DNA from: GYS-P2D sp964522505
GTDB lineage: Bacteria; Bacteroidota; Bacteroidia; Chitinophagales; Saprospiraceae
Reading direction: 5' to 3'
NCBI GenBank assembly: GCA_964522505.1
Contig: CAZFWJ010000003.1
Location: 1 to 64,000, forward strand
DNA length: 64,000 nt
The position numbers and the translations under genes were made by a program. Shown piece by piece: positions 8,154-17,034 of this stretch. A model generated the notes under the pieces. It saw only the letters and a list, made by a program, of their open reading frames with translations, had not been told where the DNA came from and made no database searches. Each line of letters begins with the position of its first letter. Position 1 is the first letter of the stretch.

Positions 8154-9779
8154 TTATCCCAAAAATGGATATCTATAATCGGTCGGTGCTACAAAATTCT
8201 CCTTAATCGTCCTTGGCGATACCCAGCGATATAGATTCAATATACTTCCAGCTTTATCATTAGTACCAGAGCCTCTGGCACCACCGAATGGCTGCTGACC
8301 TACCACTGCTCCTGTTGGCTTATCATTGATATAGAAGTTGCCAGCAGCGTTTCTTAGAGCAGTGCGAGCTTCGATTACAGCCGCTCGATCTGATGCGAAG
8401 ATTGACCCTGTCAATGCATATGGAGAAGTGTCATCGACAATCTTGAGGATGTCCGAATAGTCCTTGTCATCATATACATAGATGGATAGTACTGGTCCAA
8501 ATATCTCCTCGCACATTGTCGTATACTTAGGGTCATCGACCTGGATTACTGTTGGCTCGATGAAGTATCCTTCTGATTTGTTGTATCCTCCACCTATTAA
8601 TATCTCAGCGCTATCATCTTTTTTAACTTGATCGATATAGCCAGCTATCTTATCAAAGGCGCGCTCATCAATAACTGCCGAAATGAAATTGGAGAAATCC
8701 TCTGTTGACCCCATCTTAAAGGATGACACTTGATCCAATAACTCTGCCTTTACAGCTGGCCACAATGATTTAGGAATGTATGCTCTTGATGCCGCTGAGC
8801 ATTTCTGACCTTGAAATTCAAATGCTCCACGTGCCAAAGCAGTTGCAACTTGCTTACCGTTAGCAGACTGATGAACCATGACGAAATCCTTGCCGCCAGT
8901 CTCTCCGACGATACGTGGATAAGATCTATAGGTTTCGATATTCGTACCTATGGTCTTCCAGAGATGTCTGAATACGCCTGTGCTACCAGTAAAGTGTAGC
9001 CCAGCAAAATCTCTATGGTTGAAGACAATATCTCCTGTTGTTGGCCCATCTGTATAGATGAGATTAATGACACCATCAGGAAGTCCTGCTTCTCTGAATA
9101 TATTCATGACGGCAATCGCTGAGTAGATCTGCGACTCGGCCGGCTTCCACACCACGGTATTGCCCAACATTGCTGGACATGCCGGTAGGTTGCCAGCTAT
9201 CGCGGTAAAGTTGAATGGTGTAATAGCAAATACAAACCCTTCCAAAGGACGATACTCCAACAGATTCCAGATATTCTTAGCACTGTTAGGCTGCTGCGCA
9301 TAGACTTCTTGCATATACTGCACATTAAACCGTAAGAAGTCAGCGAACTCGGCTACAGCATCGATTTCTGCTTGATAGACCGTTTTAGACTGTGCGAGCA
9401 TAGTCGTAGCACTCATATAGGCACGTCTCGGTCCAGATATAAGATCTGCCGCTTTGAGAAATATCGCAGCTCTATCTTGCCATGGCATAGCTTCCCAATC
9501 AGGCTTAGCTTTGAGGGCCTCATCTATCGCGAGCTTGACATGTTGTTCATCTCCGTAGTTGTAATATCCCAAGGTATGATTGATGTCATGTGGCGCAGCG
9601 ATTCTTCTTTTATCTTCGGTGACAAGATCTTGCCCTCCGATCACCATGGGCACATCGATTTCTTGTGATTTGAGTTCTTTTACCTTTGCTAAGACTGCTT
9701 CTTTCTCAGGACTTCCTGGTCGGTAGCTAAGGATAGGTTCATTCTGAGGTGTGGGGATGCGGTATACGGAGTTAGACAT
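8154..9779 (-). CDS. pruA: L-glutamate gamma-semialdehyde dehydrogenase (1-pyrroline-5-carboxylate dehydrogenase)
   Basis: The enzyme oxidises glutamate semialdehyde (from pyrroline-5-carboxylate) to glutamate with NAD+, the second step of proline breakdown. From 9779 it is 541 residues, the length of the stand-alone enzyme. The aldehyde dehydrogenase fold is complete: ITPFNFTAIAGN, the FTGST cofactor motif, catalytic Glu293 in GETGGK, catalytic Cys327 in FQGQKCSA, and PFGGARGSG near the C-terminus. The frame opens 23 codons earlier, but MSNSVYRIPTPQNEP is the family-like start. No proline dehydrogenase gene is adjacent. Its stop lies 4 bases beyond the end of the convergent nuclease-like gene. 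Confidence 0.95.
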   Translation of the reverse strand: MSNSVYRIPTPQNEPILSYRPGSPEKEAVLAKVKELKSQEIDVPMVIGGQDLVTEDKRRIAAPHDINHTLGYYNYGDEQHVKLAIDEALKAKPDWEAMPWQDRAAIFLKAADLISGPRRAYMSATTMLAQSKTVYQAEIDAVAEFADFLRFNVQYMQEVYAQQPNSAKNIWNLLEYRPLEGFVFAITPFNFTAIAGNLPACPAMLGNTVVWKPAESQIYSAIAVMNIFREAGLPDGVINLIYTDGPTTGDIVFNHRDFAGLHFTGSTGVFRHLWKTIGTNIETYRSYPRIVGETGGKDFVMVHQSANGKQVATALARGAFEFQGQKCSAASRAYIPKSLWPAVKAELLDQVSSFKMGSTEDFSNFISAVIDERAFDKIAGYIDQVKKDDSAEILIGGGYNKSEGYFIEPTVIQVDDPKYTTMCEEIFGPVLSIYVYDDKDYSDILKIVDDTSPYALTGSIFASDRAAVIEARTALRNAAGNFYINDKPTGAVVGQQPFGGARGSGTNDKAGSILNLYRWVSPRTIKENFVAPTDYRYPFLG

Positions 9780-9874
9780 TATTTTTATTTTAGAAGGATA
9801 ACATCGCTTATACTCAATGGTTTTTAAACATGCTACGAAGTTCTGCAAAGAAATAATTAAAAACTGCTCCTAAG

Positions 9875-10987
9875 ATGCCAAGTACAAGATTCATAATACT
9901 ATTCTTACTTCTCGCTAGTCCGATATCCGCCCTAACACAACAAGATTCATTAATCCTAATTGATGAACTTGTATTGTTCTATGACTCAGATAAGTATGCA
10001 CTAACTTCCTCACATGATAGTCTGTTGATTGCCTTCTTTCAGTACCAAAACACGAGTGAGTTAGAATTTCATATTGATTCTTACACAGATGGAGACGGAG
10101 ATAATGACTACAATTCAGGCCTGTCTGATCGTCGTAAAAACGCTATTGTTGGCTGGTTAAAGGATCATCAAATTGATGATGCTCGAATACTGAGAAACGG
10201 ACATGGAGAGGAATTTGCGGAAGCACATGAAGAATCACAAAAAGTAAAGGATCGAAGAAGTGAGATTAAAGTGTTCCAACGAACTCGCTTTAAGCTGTTT
10301 CAAGGAGTCGTCGATATCGATGATCCTGCACAGCTCAGAGGGTTAGAAATTGATGTTTTTGATAGTGGCATCCGTCGCAGAATAACCATCGATAGCGGTG
10401 CACGTTTTTCAGTACCCGTGCCGATCAAAAGAGAAGTAGAGCTGCGCTTTGAAGCGAAAAATTTCTTTCCTGAATTAAGAACTTTGCGGCTATCACCACA
10501 TGCTAAGGTTGACAATGTCAAGCTACCTATGGTGGAGATGAAACTTGGGGTTAAAGTCGCTTTAGATGTGCAATTTGTCGGTGGTAAGAGTATCGTCTTA
10601 GAGCGATTTAGGACTTCGCTCACCACATTGGCTTCCGTCTTAAAGAAGAGCGATGATATCTGCATTGAGCTCGCAGGCCACATCCATCAGCCCGGAGCAG
10701 TAATAGAAGATCCAAATAATTGGTCCTATGGTCTATCAATCGCTCGCAGTATCGAAATTCATAACTATCTGGTAGATGAAGGGATTGACTCAGACCGCCT
10801 CTTAGCTCGTGGGTATAGTAATAGATTTATGATTAACCCTAACCCAAATAATGAAGCTGGTGCGAGTGCAAACCGCAGAGTAGAGGCAGTAGTGATGTCA
10901 TGTGATAGTACTCGACTAATCTCAAACGACTATGTTGAAAATTTAGAGGAGTACAGATTGGTTAGTACCAATCAGGTCGTGAGGTAA
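9875..10987 (+). CDS. Secreted OmpA-family protein with two OmpA-like regions
   Basis: A signal peptide (about residues 1-21, cleavage near ALTQQ) is followed by an OmpA-like region (about 30-130: FYDSDKYALT, then GLSDRRKNAIVGWL and RNGHGE). A middle beta-rich region comes next (about 140-235), then a second OmpA C-terminal domain (about 240-350: ELAGHIHQPG, LSIARSIEIHNYL, ANRRVEAV). OmpA domains bind peptidoglycan non-covalently, so the protein probably links envelope layers. Many Bacteroidota proteins carry one such domain; two in a 370-residue protein without a barrel is less usual. Confidence 0.8.
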   Translation: MPSTRFIILFLLLASPISALTQQDSLILIDELVLFYDSDKYALTSSHDSLLIAFFQYQNTSELEFHIDSYTDGDGDNDYNSGLSDRRKNAIVGWLKDHQIDDARILRNGHGEEFAEAHEESQKVKDRRSEIKVFQRTRFKLFQGVVDIDDPAQLRGLEIDVFDSGIRRRITIDSGARFSVPVPIKREVELRFEAKNFFPELRTLRLSPHAKVDNVKLPMVEMKLGVKVALDVQFVGGKSIVLERFRTSLTTLASVLKKSDDICIELAGHIHQPGAVIEDPNNWSYGLSIARSIEIHNYLVDEGIDSDRLLARGYSNRFMINPNPNNEAGASANRRVEAVVMSCDSTRLISNDYVENLEEYRLVSTNQVVR

Positions 10988-11070
10988 ATGAGGTACTGGT
11001 TGATCATAACTATACTGGAGATATAACACCCTTGGTTTTAAGCTCAAGTCATTTTCTGTAGTTTTAACGC

Positions 11071-11973
11071 ATGGAAGGAATTGATCTGGTGAGGCTCAAC
11101 TTCAGCAGTGCGGGACTCCAGGTGATGAATATCATATTGGGTCTTATCGTATTTGGTGTGGCACTCAATATGCAGTTGACTGACTTTAAGGAAGTAGCCC
11201 GCAATCCTAAGGCAGCGGCAATTGGATTGGCATCCCAATTTTTCATTTTTCCAGCACTGACATACCTCTTAGTATTGATCCTTCAGCCAATTCCTTCTAT
11301 TGCTCTTGGGATGATTCTGATTGCCTCATGCCCAGGAGGCAATCTAAGCAACTTCCTGACACACTATGCTCGTGGTAATGCTGCCCTGTCAGTATCGATG
11401 AGTGCTATATCTACCGCTGCAGCTACCGTTATGACCCCGCTAAATATGGCATTTTGGGGAGGGCTCTATGTTAGTTCTTCGCAAGATCTCGATCCGGTCA
11501 ATCTGAGCTTTCTTAATATGTTAATCATCGTTGTAACACTACTCATTGCGCCAACTATTGCGGGTATGTGGATTAAGTATAAGTTACCCAAAGTTGCCAA
11601 TCGACTCAAAGGTCCAATGCAGAATCTCTCCGTTCTGTTTTTCTTGGCATTCGTAGTATTTGCCACAATCTCTAATTGGGATTTCTTCTTGCAGTACTAT
11701 TACATATTCTTCTCTGTGGTGATCCTGCATAATGCGATAAGTTTATCTACCGGTTTTACTATGGCATCATTATTTAGGCTTTCCAACTATGACCGACGAG
11801 CTGTTACTATTGAGGTTGGCATACAGAATTCTGGCCTTGGCCTGATTATTATTTTTAATGAGTTTGATGGCTTAGGGGGCATGGCTATAGTTGCAGCTGC
11901 ATGGGGTATTTCTCACATTGTAACTGGATTGAGCTTGGCAAGATGGTGGCAAGCTAGAGCGCTTTCGTCGTAG
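11071..11973 (+). CDS. Bile acid:sodium symporter (BASS) family transporter
   Basis: A 300-residue polytopic inner-membrane protein with about nine or ten hydrophobic segments. It has the BASS signatures ASCPGGNLSNFLTHYARGN and SMSAISTAAATVMTPLN near the middle and EVGIQNSGLG in the C-terminal half. The latter carries residues that bind sodium in the family. It imports an organic anion with Na+; bacterial members carry bile acids, pantoate-like acids or other organic anions, and the substrate here cannot be told. No linked catabolic gene helps to decide. Confidence 0.88.
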   Translation: MEGIDLVRLNFSSAGLQVMNIILGLIVFGVALNMQLTDFKEVARNPKAAAIGLASQFFIFPALTYLLVLILQPIPSIALGMILIASCPGGNLSNFLTHYARGNAALSVSMSAISTAAATVMTPLNMAFWGGLYVSSSQDLDPVNLSFLNMLIIVVTLLIAPTIAGMWIKYKLPKVANRLKGPMQNLSVLFFLAFVVFATISNWDFFLQYYYIFFSVVILHNAISLSTGFTMASLFRLSNYDRRAVTIEVGIQNSGLGLIIIFNEFDGLGGMAIVAAAWGISHIVTGLSLARWWQARALSS

Positions 11974-11981
11974 ATCGACGA
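11965..11981 (+). terminator. Possible terminator overlapping the BASS stop codon
   Basis: TCGTCG (11965-11970) pairs with CGACGA (11976-11981) around TAGAT, which includes the stop codon. A T/A-rich stretch with TTTTT follows 20 bases later. Short stem; weak candidate. Confidence 0.3.
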
Positions 11982-12107
11982 TTATATCTTATATTCTAAT
12001 TTTTAATGTCTTAGTGGTTACCAATGTTATGTGCCGGGATGTATGTATGAAACTATTCCATCATAAATTTGTGGATTAAGAACCTCTTTTAACCAAAATA
12101 TCTATTT

Positions 12108-12131
12108 TGCAACATCATTGCATAAATGCAA
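12108..12131. promoter_or_regulatory. Palindromic operator ahead of the Fur-family gene (Zur-type box candidate)
   Basis: TGCAA-CATCA-TTGCA (12108-12122) is a perfect inverted repeat with a 5-base spacer. Overlapping it is TTGCAT-AA-ATGCAA (12118-12131). The same TGCAA-N5-TTGCA pattern recurs at 14997-15011, ahead of the third gene of the block. Position right before a Fur-family regulator suggests autoregulation. It also argues that the ATG at 12126, which falls inside the palindrome, is not the start of translation. Confidence 0.55.
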
Positions 12132-12140
12132 CCGTGTCTT

Positions 12141-12557
12141 ATGGCTCATTTAAGTGAACTAAAAAATATTTTAAAATCGCACAAGCTCAGTGTCACGGAA
12201 TGTCGGTTAGCGGTTTTAGGATATATGAGAGGGTTGAATAAAACAATTTCATCTAGTGATCTTGAGAAGGAGTTTGGTCAATTCGATCGGGTTACCCTCT
12301 ATAGAACAATTAAACTATTTGCAGAGATTGGTTTGATCCATAAGATTCCTAGTGATAGCGGGTACGCTACCTATGGAGTCTCACGAGCTACTTGTGCTCC
12401 GACCGAGTCTAATCACGATCATATGCACTTTAAATGCACAGCTTGCGGAAAGATGGAATGTCTCGAGCTGCATGTTCCTTCAGTGGAAGTTCCTGGCTAC
12501 CTAATAAATAACGCTGACGTGATCTTAAGCGGGGTGTGCAAAATCTGTTTACCCTAA
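12141..12557 (+). CDS. Fur-family metalloregulator, Zur-like
   Basis: Predicted metal-sensing repressor of the Fur superfamily (138 residues from 12141). The N-terminal winged helix (LSVTECRLAVLGYM, then FDRVTLYRTIKLF as recognition helix) binds DNA. The C-terminal half has the regulatory His cluster HDHMHFKC and two CxxC pairs (CTAC and CKIC) that normally hold the structural zinc. Zur is preferred over Fur because the next genes are a TonB receptor with a His-rich loop and an acidic His-bearing lipoprotein, but sequence alone cannot separate Zur from Fur. The palindrome directly upstream suggests self-control. The next gene starts only 12 bases after its stop, so the two are probably co-transcribed. 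Confidence 0.85.
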   Translation: MAHLSELKNILKSHKLSVTECRLAVLGYMRGLNKTISSSDLEKEFGQFDRVTLYRTIKLFAEIGLIHKIPSDSGYATYGVSRATCAPTESNHDHMHFKCTACGKMECLELHVPSVEVPGYLINNADVILSGVCKICLP

Positions 12558-12569
12558 ATCAGACCCAGC

Positions 12570-14969
12570 ATGAAAGTGACATATTCAATCAACATATTTC
12601 GTTTAGGGCTGCTACAGATCATTATCACTATAGCTTCCTTAGCGACGAGTACTGCTCAATCCATCGACTGTGATCATACGATTCTAGGTAAGGTCTTGGA
12701 TATGGAAACTAATCAGCCACTTGCTTTTGCAACGATTGTTATTGAGGAGACTGGACAAAGTGAAGTAAGCGATGGCAATGGCTTATTCAGCCTGAGCGGT
12801 GTATGTAATGATGAAATACATCTTGAAATCAAATTCTTGGGATATAAGACAGCTGTTCATCACCATGATTTTCACCATGAGGATCCGGTAATCTATCTGG
12901 CGTCTAATGATATTTTGTTAGAGAGCGTGGTAGTCGAAGCCTCCAAAGCAGATGGCAATCGAACTACAGTAATTCAAAACATAGAGTTTGACGATATTGA
13001 GCTATTGAACACATCTATTGGTGATCTAACCGAAAAGATATCTGGAGTTAATAGTCTTAGGACAGGCTCCAACATTTCTAAGCCTATTATACATGGCCTT
13101 CATTCTAATCGTGTCCTTGTCATTAATGATGGATTAAGACATGCATTTCAAGTGTGGGGAGAGGGACATGCGCCAGAAATCGATCCATCTCATGTTGATC
13201 AGGTTGAAGTTGTCAAGGGAGCCGCTACAGTTAAGTATGGTCCCGAAGCTTTAGGAGGGGTTGTACTCTACAACAATAAAAAACCAGTGCTTGATCGCAA
13301 ACTTGAAGGCTCCTTCGGGTCGTCATATAAGACGAATGGTAGGGCAATCAGTAGTCAGTTGTCTTTAGGCCAAGGCTCTCATCGTTTTGCATGGGAAGTT
13401 GGTGGATTTGGTGTTGTACAAGCGGATTTAGAAGCACCTGATTACAATTTGTCGAATACTGGAAAGCGTGAGTATGGCGCTAGTTTCAAAACATTATATC
13501 ATCTGCCCAATCTTGATATAGAACTATCTGGTAGTTATCTTGATCAGAGTCTAGGTATATTAAGAGCATCTATTGTTGGTAACCTACAGGACCTGCAAAA
13601 TGCAATTGAGAGAGGAGTCCCAAGCCCAACATTTGAGTCGACATATAATATCCAAAATCCACGCCATGAAGTGCAGCATGCATTGGCGAAATCTAAATTG
13701 ACATATTATCACAGAGATCACATATTTAGGTTGAGCTATGGCATACAGCAAAATATGAGGCAAGAGTTTGACGTGAGGAGAGGAGAACTCAATAATAGAC
13801 CTGTCATCGACCTTGACTTATTATCACACAATATTGACTTAGAATGGGTTCAAGCGACCCGTGGTATCTGGAGTGGCAACTCTGGCATACAGTTATATAC
13901 CCAGAATAGTCAGAATGAACCAGGATCCAATCCTGTTAATTTTGTGCCTAATTATAATGTCTTGAATATTGGGGCGTATTCGATTCAATCTCTTGATTTA
14001 GGAAAGACAGTCGTTGAGTTAGGATTTAGATTTGACTATCAGAACTTGAGTGTTGTTGATACGATCAGAGATGTTGCTACATTCTCCAATGAGATCGATT
14101 TTCAAAATGCAACGTTTACTATAGGTATCAGACATCAGCTACATGAGGCGCTGACTATTTATTCTAACATAGGAAGTGCTTGGAGACCACCTAATGTTGC
14201 CGAGCTGTACTCATTTGGCTATCATTTTTCCAGGATACAATTCGGTCTGTGGCGCTATGATTTTAATCCAAACATATTCACTCCTGTGAATGATGTTTTT
14301 GATCAGACAGATCGAGAGGTGCCTTCAGAAAAAAGCTTTAAATGGATCACTGGTTTAGAATATCAGAATGAGCGTATTAGCTCAGAGTTCGTGGTATACG
14401 CTAATCGCATCAATGATTATATATTCTTGAGACCATTTGGTGTCTCCGTCAATATCGCCGGTACCTTCCCGTTCTTTATATATAGCCAGACTGACGCCTT
14501 GTTCTTAGGAGGAGATTGGGATTTAAAGTATAGACATTCTGACAACTTTAATTCTGAGCTTAAGGTCTCATATGTATATGCTACAGAATTAGAAAATGAT
14601 CAACCATTTATTGAGATTCCACCATTCAATGTGAATTATGAACTAGCTTATAAGAGTGGTGCTTGGGGAGCTGCGTTGAATCTAGATTATATGGCCAGAC
14701 AGTGGAATGCCCCGAGAACTATTGAGCCAGGATCATTTCAAAATGGAGGTGCAGAATTTGCACAAGATGAAATTTTTGACTTTATGGACGCACCGGAAGC
14801 TTTCCTATTAGTTGGGGCTAAGTTATCCTATCATTATAACTCCTTGAATGTCGAGCTCAAGGCTGATAATCTGCTTAATCAGGCCTATAGATCTAATACT
14901 GATCGGCTCCGATATTTCGGCGATGCGCCAGGTCGTAACGTCTCTCTTTCAGTGGGAATTGGATTTTAA
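12570..14969 (+). CDS. TonB-dependent outer-membrane receptor, probable zinc/metal uptake
   Basis: An outer-membrane active-transport barrel driven by TonB (799 residues). Order: signal peptide (about 1-30, ending STAQS), a carboxypeptidase-regulatory-like beta-sandwich (about 38-110), a plug (about 115-245, with ISGVNSLRTG and VEVVKGAATVKYG), and a 22-strand-type barrel ending in aromatic-rich strands with terminal Phe (GRNVSLSVGIGF). The sandwich domain has a His cluster (His97-99, 102, 103) that could bind zinc before entry. Placement after a Fur/Zur-type regulator and before a metal-binding-looking lipoprotein supports metal import, in the manner of ZnuD. Heme or siderophore uptake is not excluded. 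Confidence 0.88.
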   Translation: MKVTYSINIFRLGLLQIIITIASLATSTAQSIDCDHTILGKVLDMETNQPLAFATIVIEETGQSEVSDGNGLFSLSGVCNDEIHLEIKFLGYKTAVHHHDFHHEDPVIYLASNDILLESVVVEASKADGNRTTVIQNIEFDDIELLNTSIGDLTEKISGVNSLRTGSNISKPIIHGLHSNRVLVINDGLRHAFQVWGEGHAPEIDPSHVDQVEVVKGAATVKYGPEALGGVVLYNNKKPVLDRKLEGSFGSSYKTNGRAISSQLSLGQGSHRFAWEVGGFGVVQADLEAPDYNLSNTGKREYGASFKTLYHLPNLDIELSGSYLDQSLGILRASIVGNLQDLQNAIERGVPSPTFESTYNIQNPRHEVQHALAKSKLTYYHRDHIFRLSYGIQQNMRQEFDVRRGELNNRPVIDLDLLSHNIDLEWVQATRGIWSGNSGIQLYTQNSQNEPGSNPVNFVPNYNVLNIGAYSIQSLDLGKTVVELGFRFDYQNLSVVDTIRDVATFSNEIDFQNATFTIGIRHQLHEALTIYSNIGSAWRPPNVAELYSFGYHFSRIQFGLWRYDFNPNIFTPVNDVFDQTDREVPSEKSFKWITGLEYQNERISSEFVVYANRINDYIFLRPFGVSVNIAGTFPFFIYSQTDALFLGGDWDLKYRHSDNFNSELKVSYVYATELENDQPFIEIPPFNVNYELAYKSGAWGAALNLDYMARQWNAPRTIEPGSFQNGGAEFAQDEIFDFMDAPEAFLLVGAKLSYHYNSLNVELKADNLLNQAYRSNTDRLRYFGDAPGRNVSLSVGIGF

Positions 14970-14996
14970 CAAACATTGTTGCGTTGAATCATTAAA

Positions 14997-15011
14997 TGCA
15001 ACTATATTGCA
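14997..15011. promoter_or_regulatory. Second TGCAA-N5-TTGCA palindrome
   Basis: TGCAA-CTATA-TTGCA followed by TAAA matches the box at 12108-12122 in arms, spacer length and the flanking TAAA. It lies 32 bases before the lipoprotein ATG, so that gene may have its own promoter under the same regulator. Confidence 0.5.
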
Positions 15012-15042
15012 TAAAATTTCTTATAGTTATTAATTGTATTCT

Positions 15043-16683
15043 ATGAAAAGTATAAATTTTAGATTTTATCTACTACTGTTATTCGCTCTTGCGATTATGG
15101 TAAGCTGTTCTGACGATGATGAACCCATGGAAATGGAAATGGATGATGACGAGGAAACAATCACTCAAGTTGACCTGACTTTTACACCTCAGGGTGAGGG
15201 AGAGACAGTAACTGCAAGATGGTTTGATGCAGATGGTGATGGTACGGGAGCCCCAATTATTGATGATATAGAGTTAGCTGAAGGTGTTACTTATCAGTTG
15301 GGTCTAACATTGACTAATACACTTCCTTCTTCTCCTGAAGACATCACGGCAGAGATCATGGAAGAAGACGATGAGCATCAGTTTTTCTTTGCATTTACGG
15401 ACGGCATATTTGCTGATCCCAATGGAGATGGTAATGTAGACAATGCAAATGACCCAATTATCTATAACGATACAGATGAAAATGGCCTTCCTGTAGGACT
15501 TTCTACAACATGGACAGCCGGCGGGCATACTGACAATCCTGGAACATTCAATGTGATATTGAAACATCAGCCCGATGAGAAGAGTGCTACTTCCAATGTT
15601 AATACAGGAGGAACGGATCTGGATATCACATTTTCATTGATTATCGAGGAAGATGATGAAGAAGAGGAAGAAGTAATTAATGAGGTAGTATTCACTTTTA
15701 CACCTCAAGGTGAAGGAGATGCGGTTACCGCCACTTGGTTTGATGCAGATGGCGATGGTGTTGGGGCACCGAATATCGATAGTATTATGCTGGCGGAAGG
15801 AGTTACCTATGATCTAACAGTATCACTGACTAATACTCTTGGGACGGAGCCAGAAGATGTAACAGAAGAGATTATGGAAGAAGATGATGAACATCAATTC
15901 TTCTTCTCATTCACAGATGGGATATTTTCTGATCCATCAGGTGATGGAAATGTAGATAATGGGTCTGATCCGATTAACTATAGCGATATGGATGATAATG
16001 GACTCCCTGTAGGCTTGTCTACATCATGGACAGCAGGAGGACATACTGACACCCCAGGAGAATTTAATGTTGTCCTAAAGCATCAACCTGGTCAAAAAAC
16101 TGCCGCTTCTGACGTTAATGTTGGAGGGACCGACCTAGATATAACGCTACCACTTATTATCGAAGAGGGTAATGAAGAAGAAGAGGTTATCAATGAAATC
16201 ATATTGACCTTTGTTCCTTTAAGTGGTGGAGATACAATACAAGGTAGATTCTTTGATGCAGATGGCGAAGGGGTAGGAGCTCCGACAATTGAAGATATCA
16301 ACTTGTCTGTATCTACAGAGTATAATATGTTTATTACACTTACTAATACCTTGGGTGCAGAGCCAGAGGATGTCACTGAAGAGATTGAAGAAGAGGATGA
16401 TGAACATATGTTTTTCTTTGAGTTTACCAACAATGCTTTTGGTAGTCCAGAGGGAGATGGAAATGTTGATGAGCGAGGCGACGCTGTCAATTATAATGAT
16501 ATGGATGAGAATGGATTGCCAGTTGGATTGTCGACCAATTGGGTCACAAGAGATATGTCAATTGTTGGTGGTAGCTTTAGAATAGTACTTAAGCATCAAC
16601 CTGATCAGAAGACAGTAACATCAGATGTTTCTGTAGGAGGAACTGATGTAGATATAACAATTCCACTGAATGTTAATCTATAA
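15043..16683 (+). CDS. Lipoprotein with three tandem acidic, His-containing domains
   Basis: From the ATG at 15043 (a TTG 9 bases earlier is less likely) the product has 546 residues. It is a lipoprotein: hydrophobic segment, lipobox MVSC with Cys22, then an acidic linker. The rest is three copies of one domain of about 160 residues (15169-15648, 15685-16158, 16198-16680), joined by Glu-rich linkers. Each copy has a DGxGxGAP loop, an acidic EEDDEH-Q/M-FFF motif and LKHQP. Single-domain relatives, often labelled 'type 1 periplasmic binding fold' lipoproteins in Bacteroidota, are commonly found beside metal-type TonB receptors. Copies 1 and 2 also have a GGHTD motif; copy 3 has Met there. Surface metal capture is my inference; no enzyme motif is present. 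Confidence 0.8.
   Translation: MKSINFRFYLLLLFALAIMVSCSDDDEPMEMEMDDDEETITQVDLTFTPQGEGETVTARWFDADGDGTGAPIIDDIELAEGVTYQLGLTLTNTLPSSPEDITAEIMEEDDEHQFFFAFTDGIFADPNGDGNVDNANDPIIYNDTDENGLPVGLSTTWTAGGHTDNPGTFNVILKHQPDEKSATSNVNTGGTDLDITFSLIIEEDDEEEEEVINEVVFTFTPQGEGDAVTATWFDADGDGVGAPNIDSIMLAEGVTYDLTVSLTNTLGTEPEDVTEEIMEEDDEHQFFFSFTDGIFSDPSGDGNVDNGSDPINYSDMDDNGLPVGLSTSWTAGGHTDTPGEFNVVLKHQPGQKTAASDVNVGGTDLDITLPLIIEEGNEEEEVINEIILTFVPLSGGDTIQGRFFDADGEGVGAPTIEDINLSVSTEYNMFITLTNTLGAEPEDVTEEIEEEDDEHMFFFEFTNNAFGSPEGDGNVDERGDAVNYNDMDENGLPVGLSTNWVTRDMSIVGGSFRIVLKHQPDQKTVTSDVSVGGTDVDITIPLNVNL
15169..16680 (+). repeat. Three tandem in-gene repeats of about 515 bp
   Basis: The three domain copies repeat with a period of 171-172 codons. 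Copies 1 and 2 are closest at protein level (for example TPQGEG, WFDADGDG, GLPVGLST); copy 3 is more diverged. This indicates serial duplication within the gene. Confidence 0.85.
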
Positions 16684-16712
16684 GAAAATATAAAAGAGAA
16701 GGCAATTTGTGG

Positions 16713-16750
16713 ACCCATTCATCTGTCTTAGATGAGTGGGTTCTTTAATT
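16713..16750 (+). terminator. Rho-independent terminator after the lipoprotein gene
   Basis: ACCCATTCATCT (16713-16724) pairs with AGATGAGTGGGT (16730-16741), with one wobble pair and a GTCTT loop, followed by TTCTTTAATT. Strong stem; it closes the metal-uptake block. Confidence 0.8.
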
Positions 16751-17034
16751 ATAACAGAGTATAAACTGTATGTTGCTAATCGATTATCTCACTTCAATTT
16801 CATAGGATACTGCGTTATCGGTATTCTCTCCAGTTCAGGCGATATTGTGTGCTAAGCACCCATTCATAATTGATTAGGTTGATTTCTCAAGACAATTGTC
16901 AACGTGGATGCTCCTGATATTCTGTAGTAATAGAGGTTGATATCCCAATAAGGCGCTAATTAATTCAGGATTTGAGTTGAAGGATTTTCGCCATACTTAG
17001 ATATTCTTACGGCTCAATAGGAAATTTAGAACAT
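16751..17034. other. Intergenic region with nothing recognised
   Basis: Between the terminator and the old-yellow-enzyme gene I see no open frame with coding character, no tRNA-like T-loop, and no clear -7 box. The leader or promoter of the following gene presumably lies here. Confidence 0.3.

Noticed and set aside
14848..15033. 61-residue frame at the end of the TonB receptor gene
   Set aside because: It lies mostly inside the receptor in another frame and covers the operator palindrome.
16289..16585. 98-residue plus-strand frame within the third lipoprotein repeat
   Set aside because: Out-of-frame shadow of the lipoprotein gene with no start context or similarity.
15169..16680. CRISPR-like or satellite repeat
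   Set aside because: The repeat period is a protein-domain duplication of about 515 bp in one reading frame, not a noncoding array.
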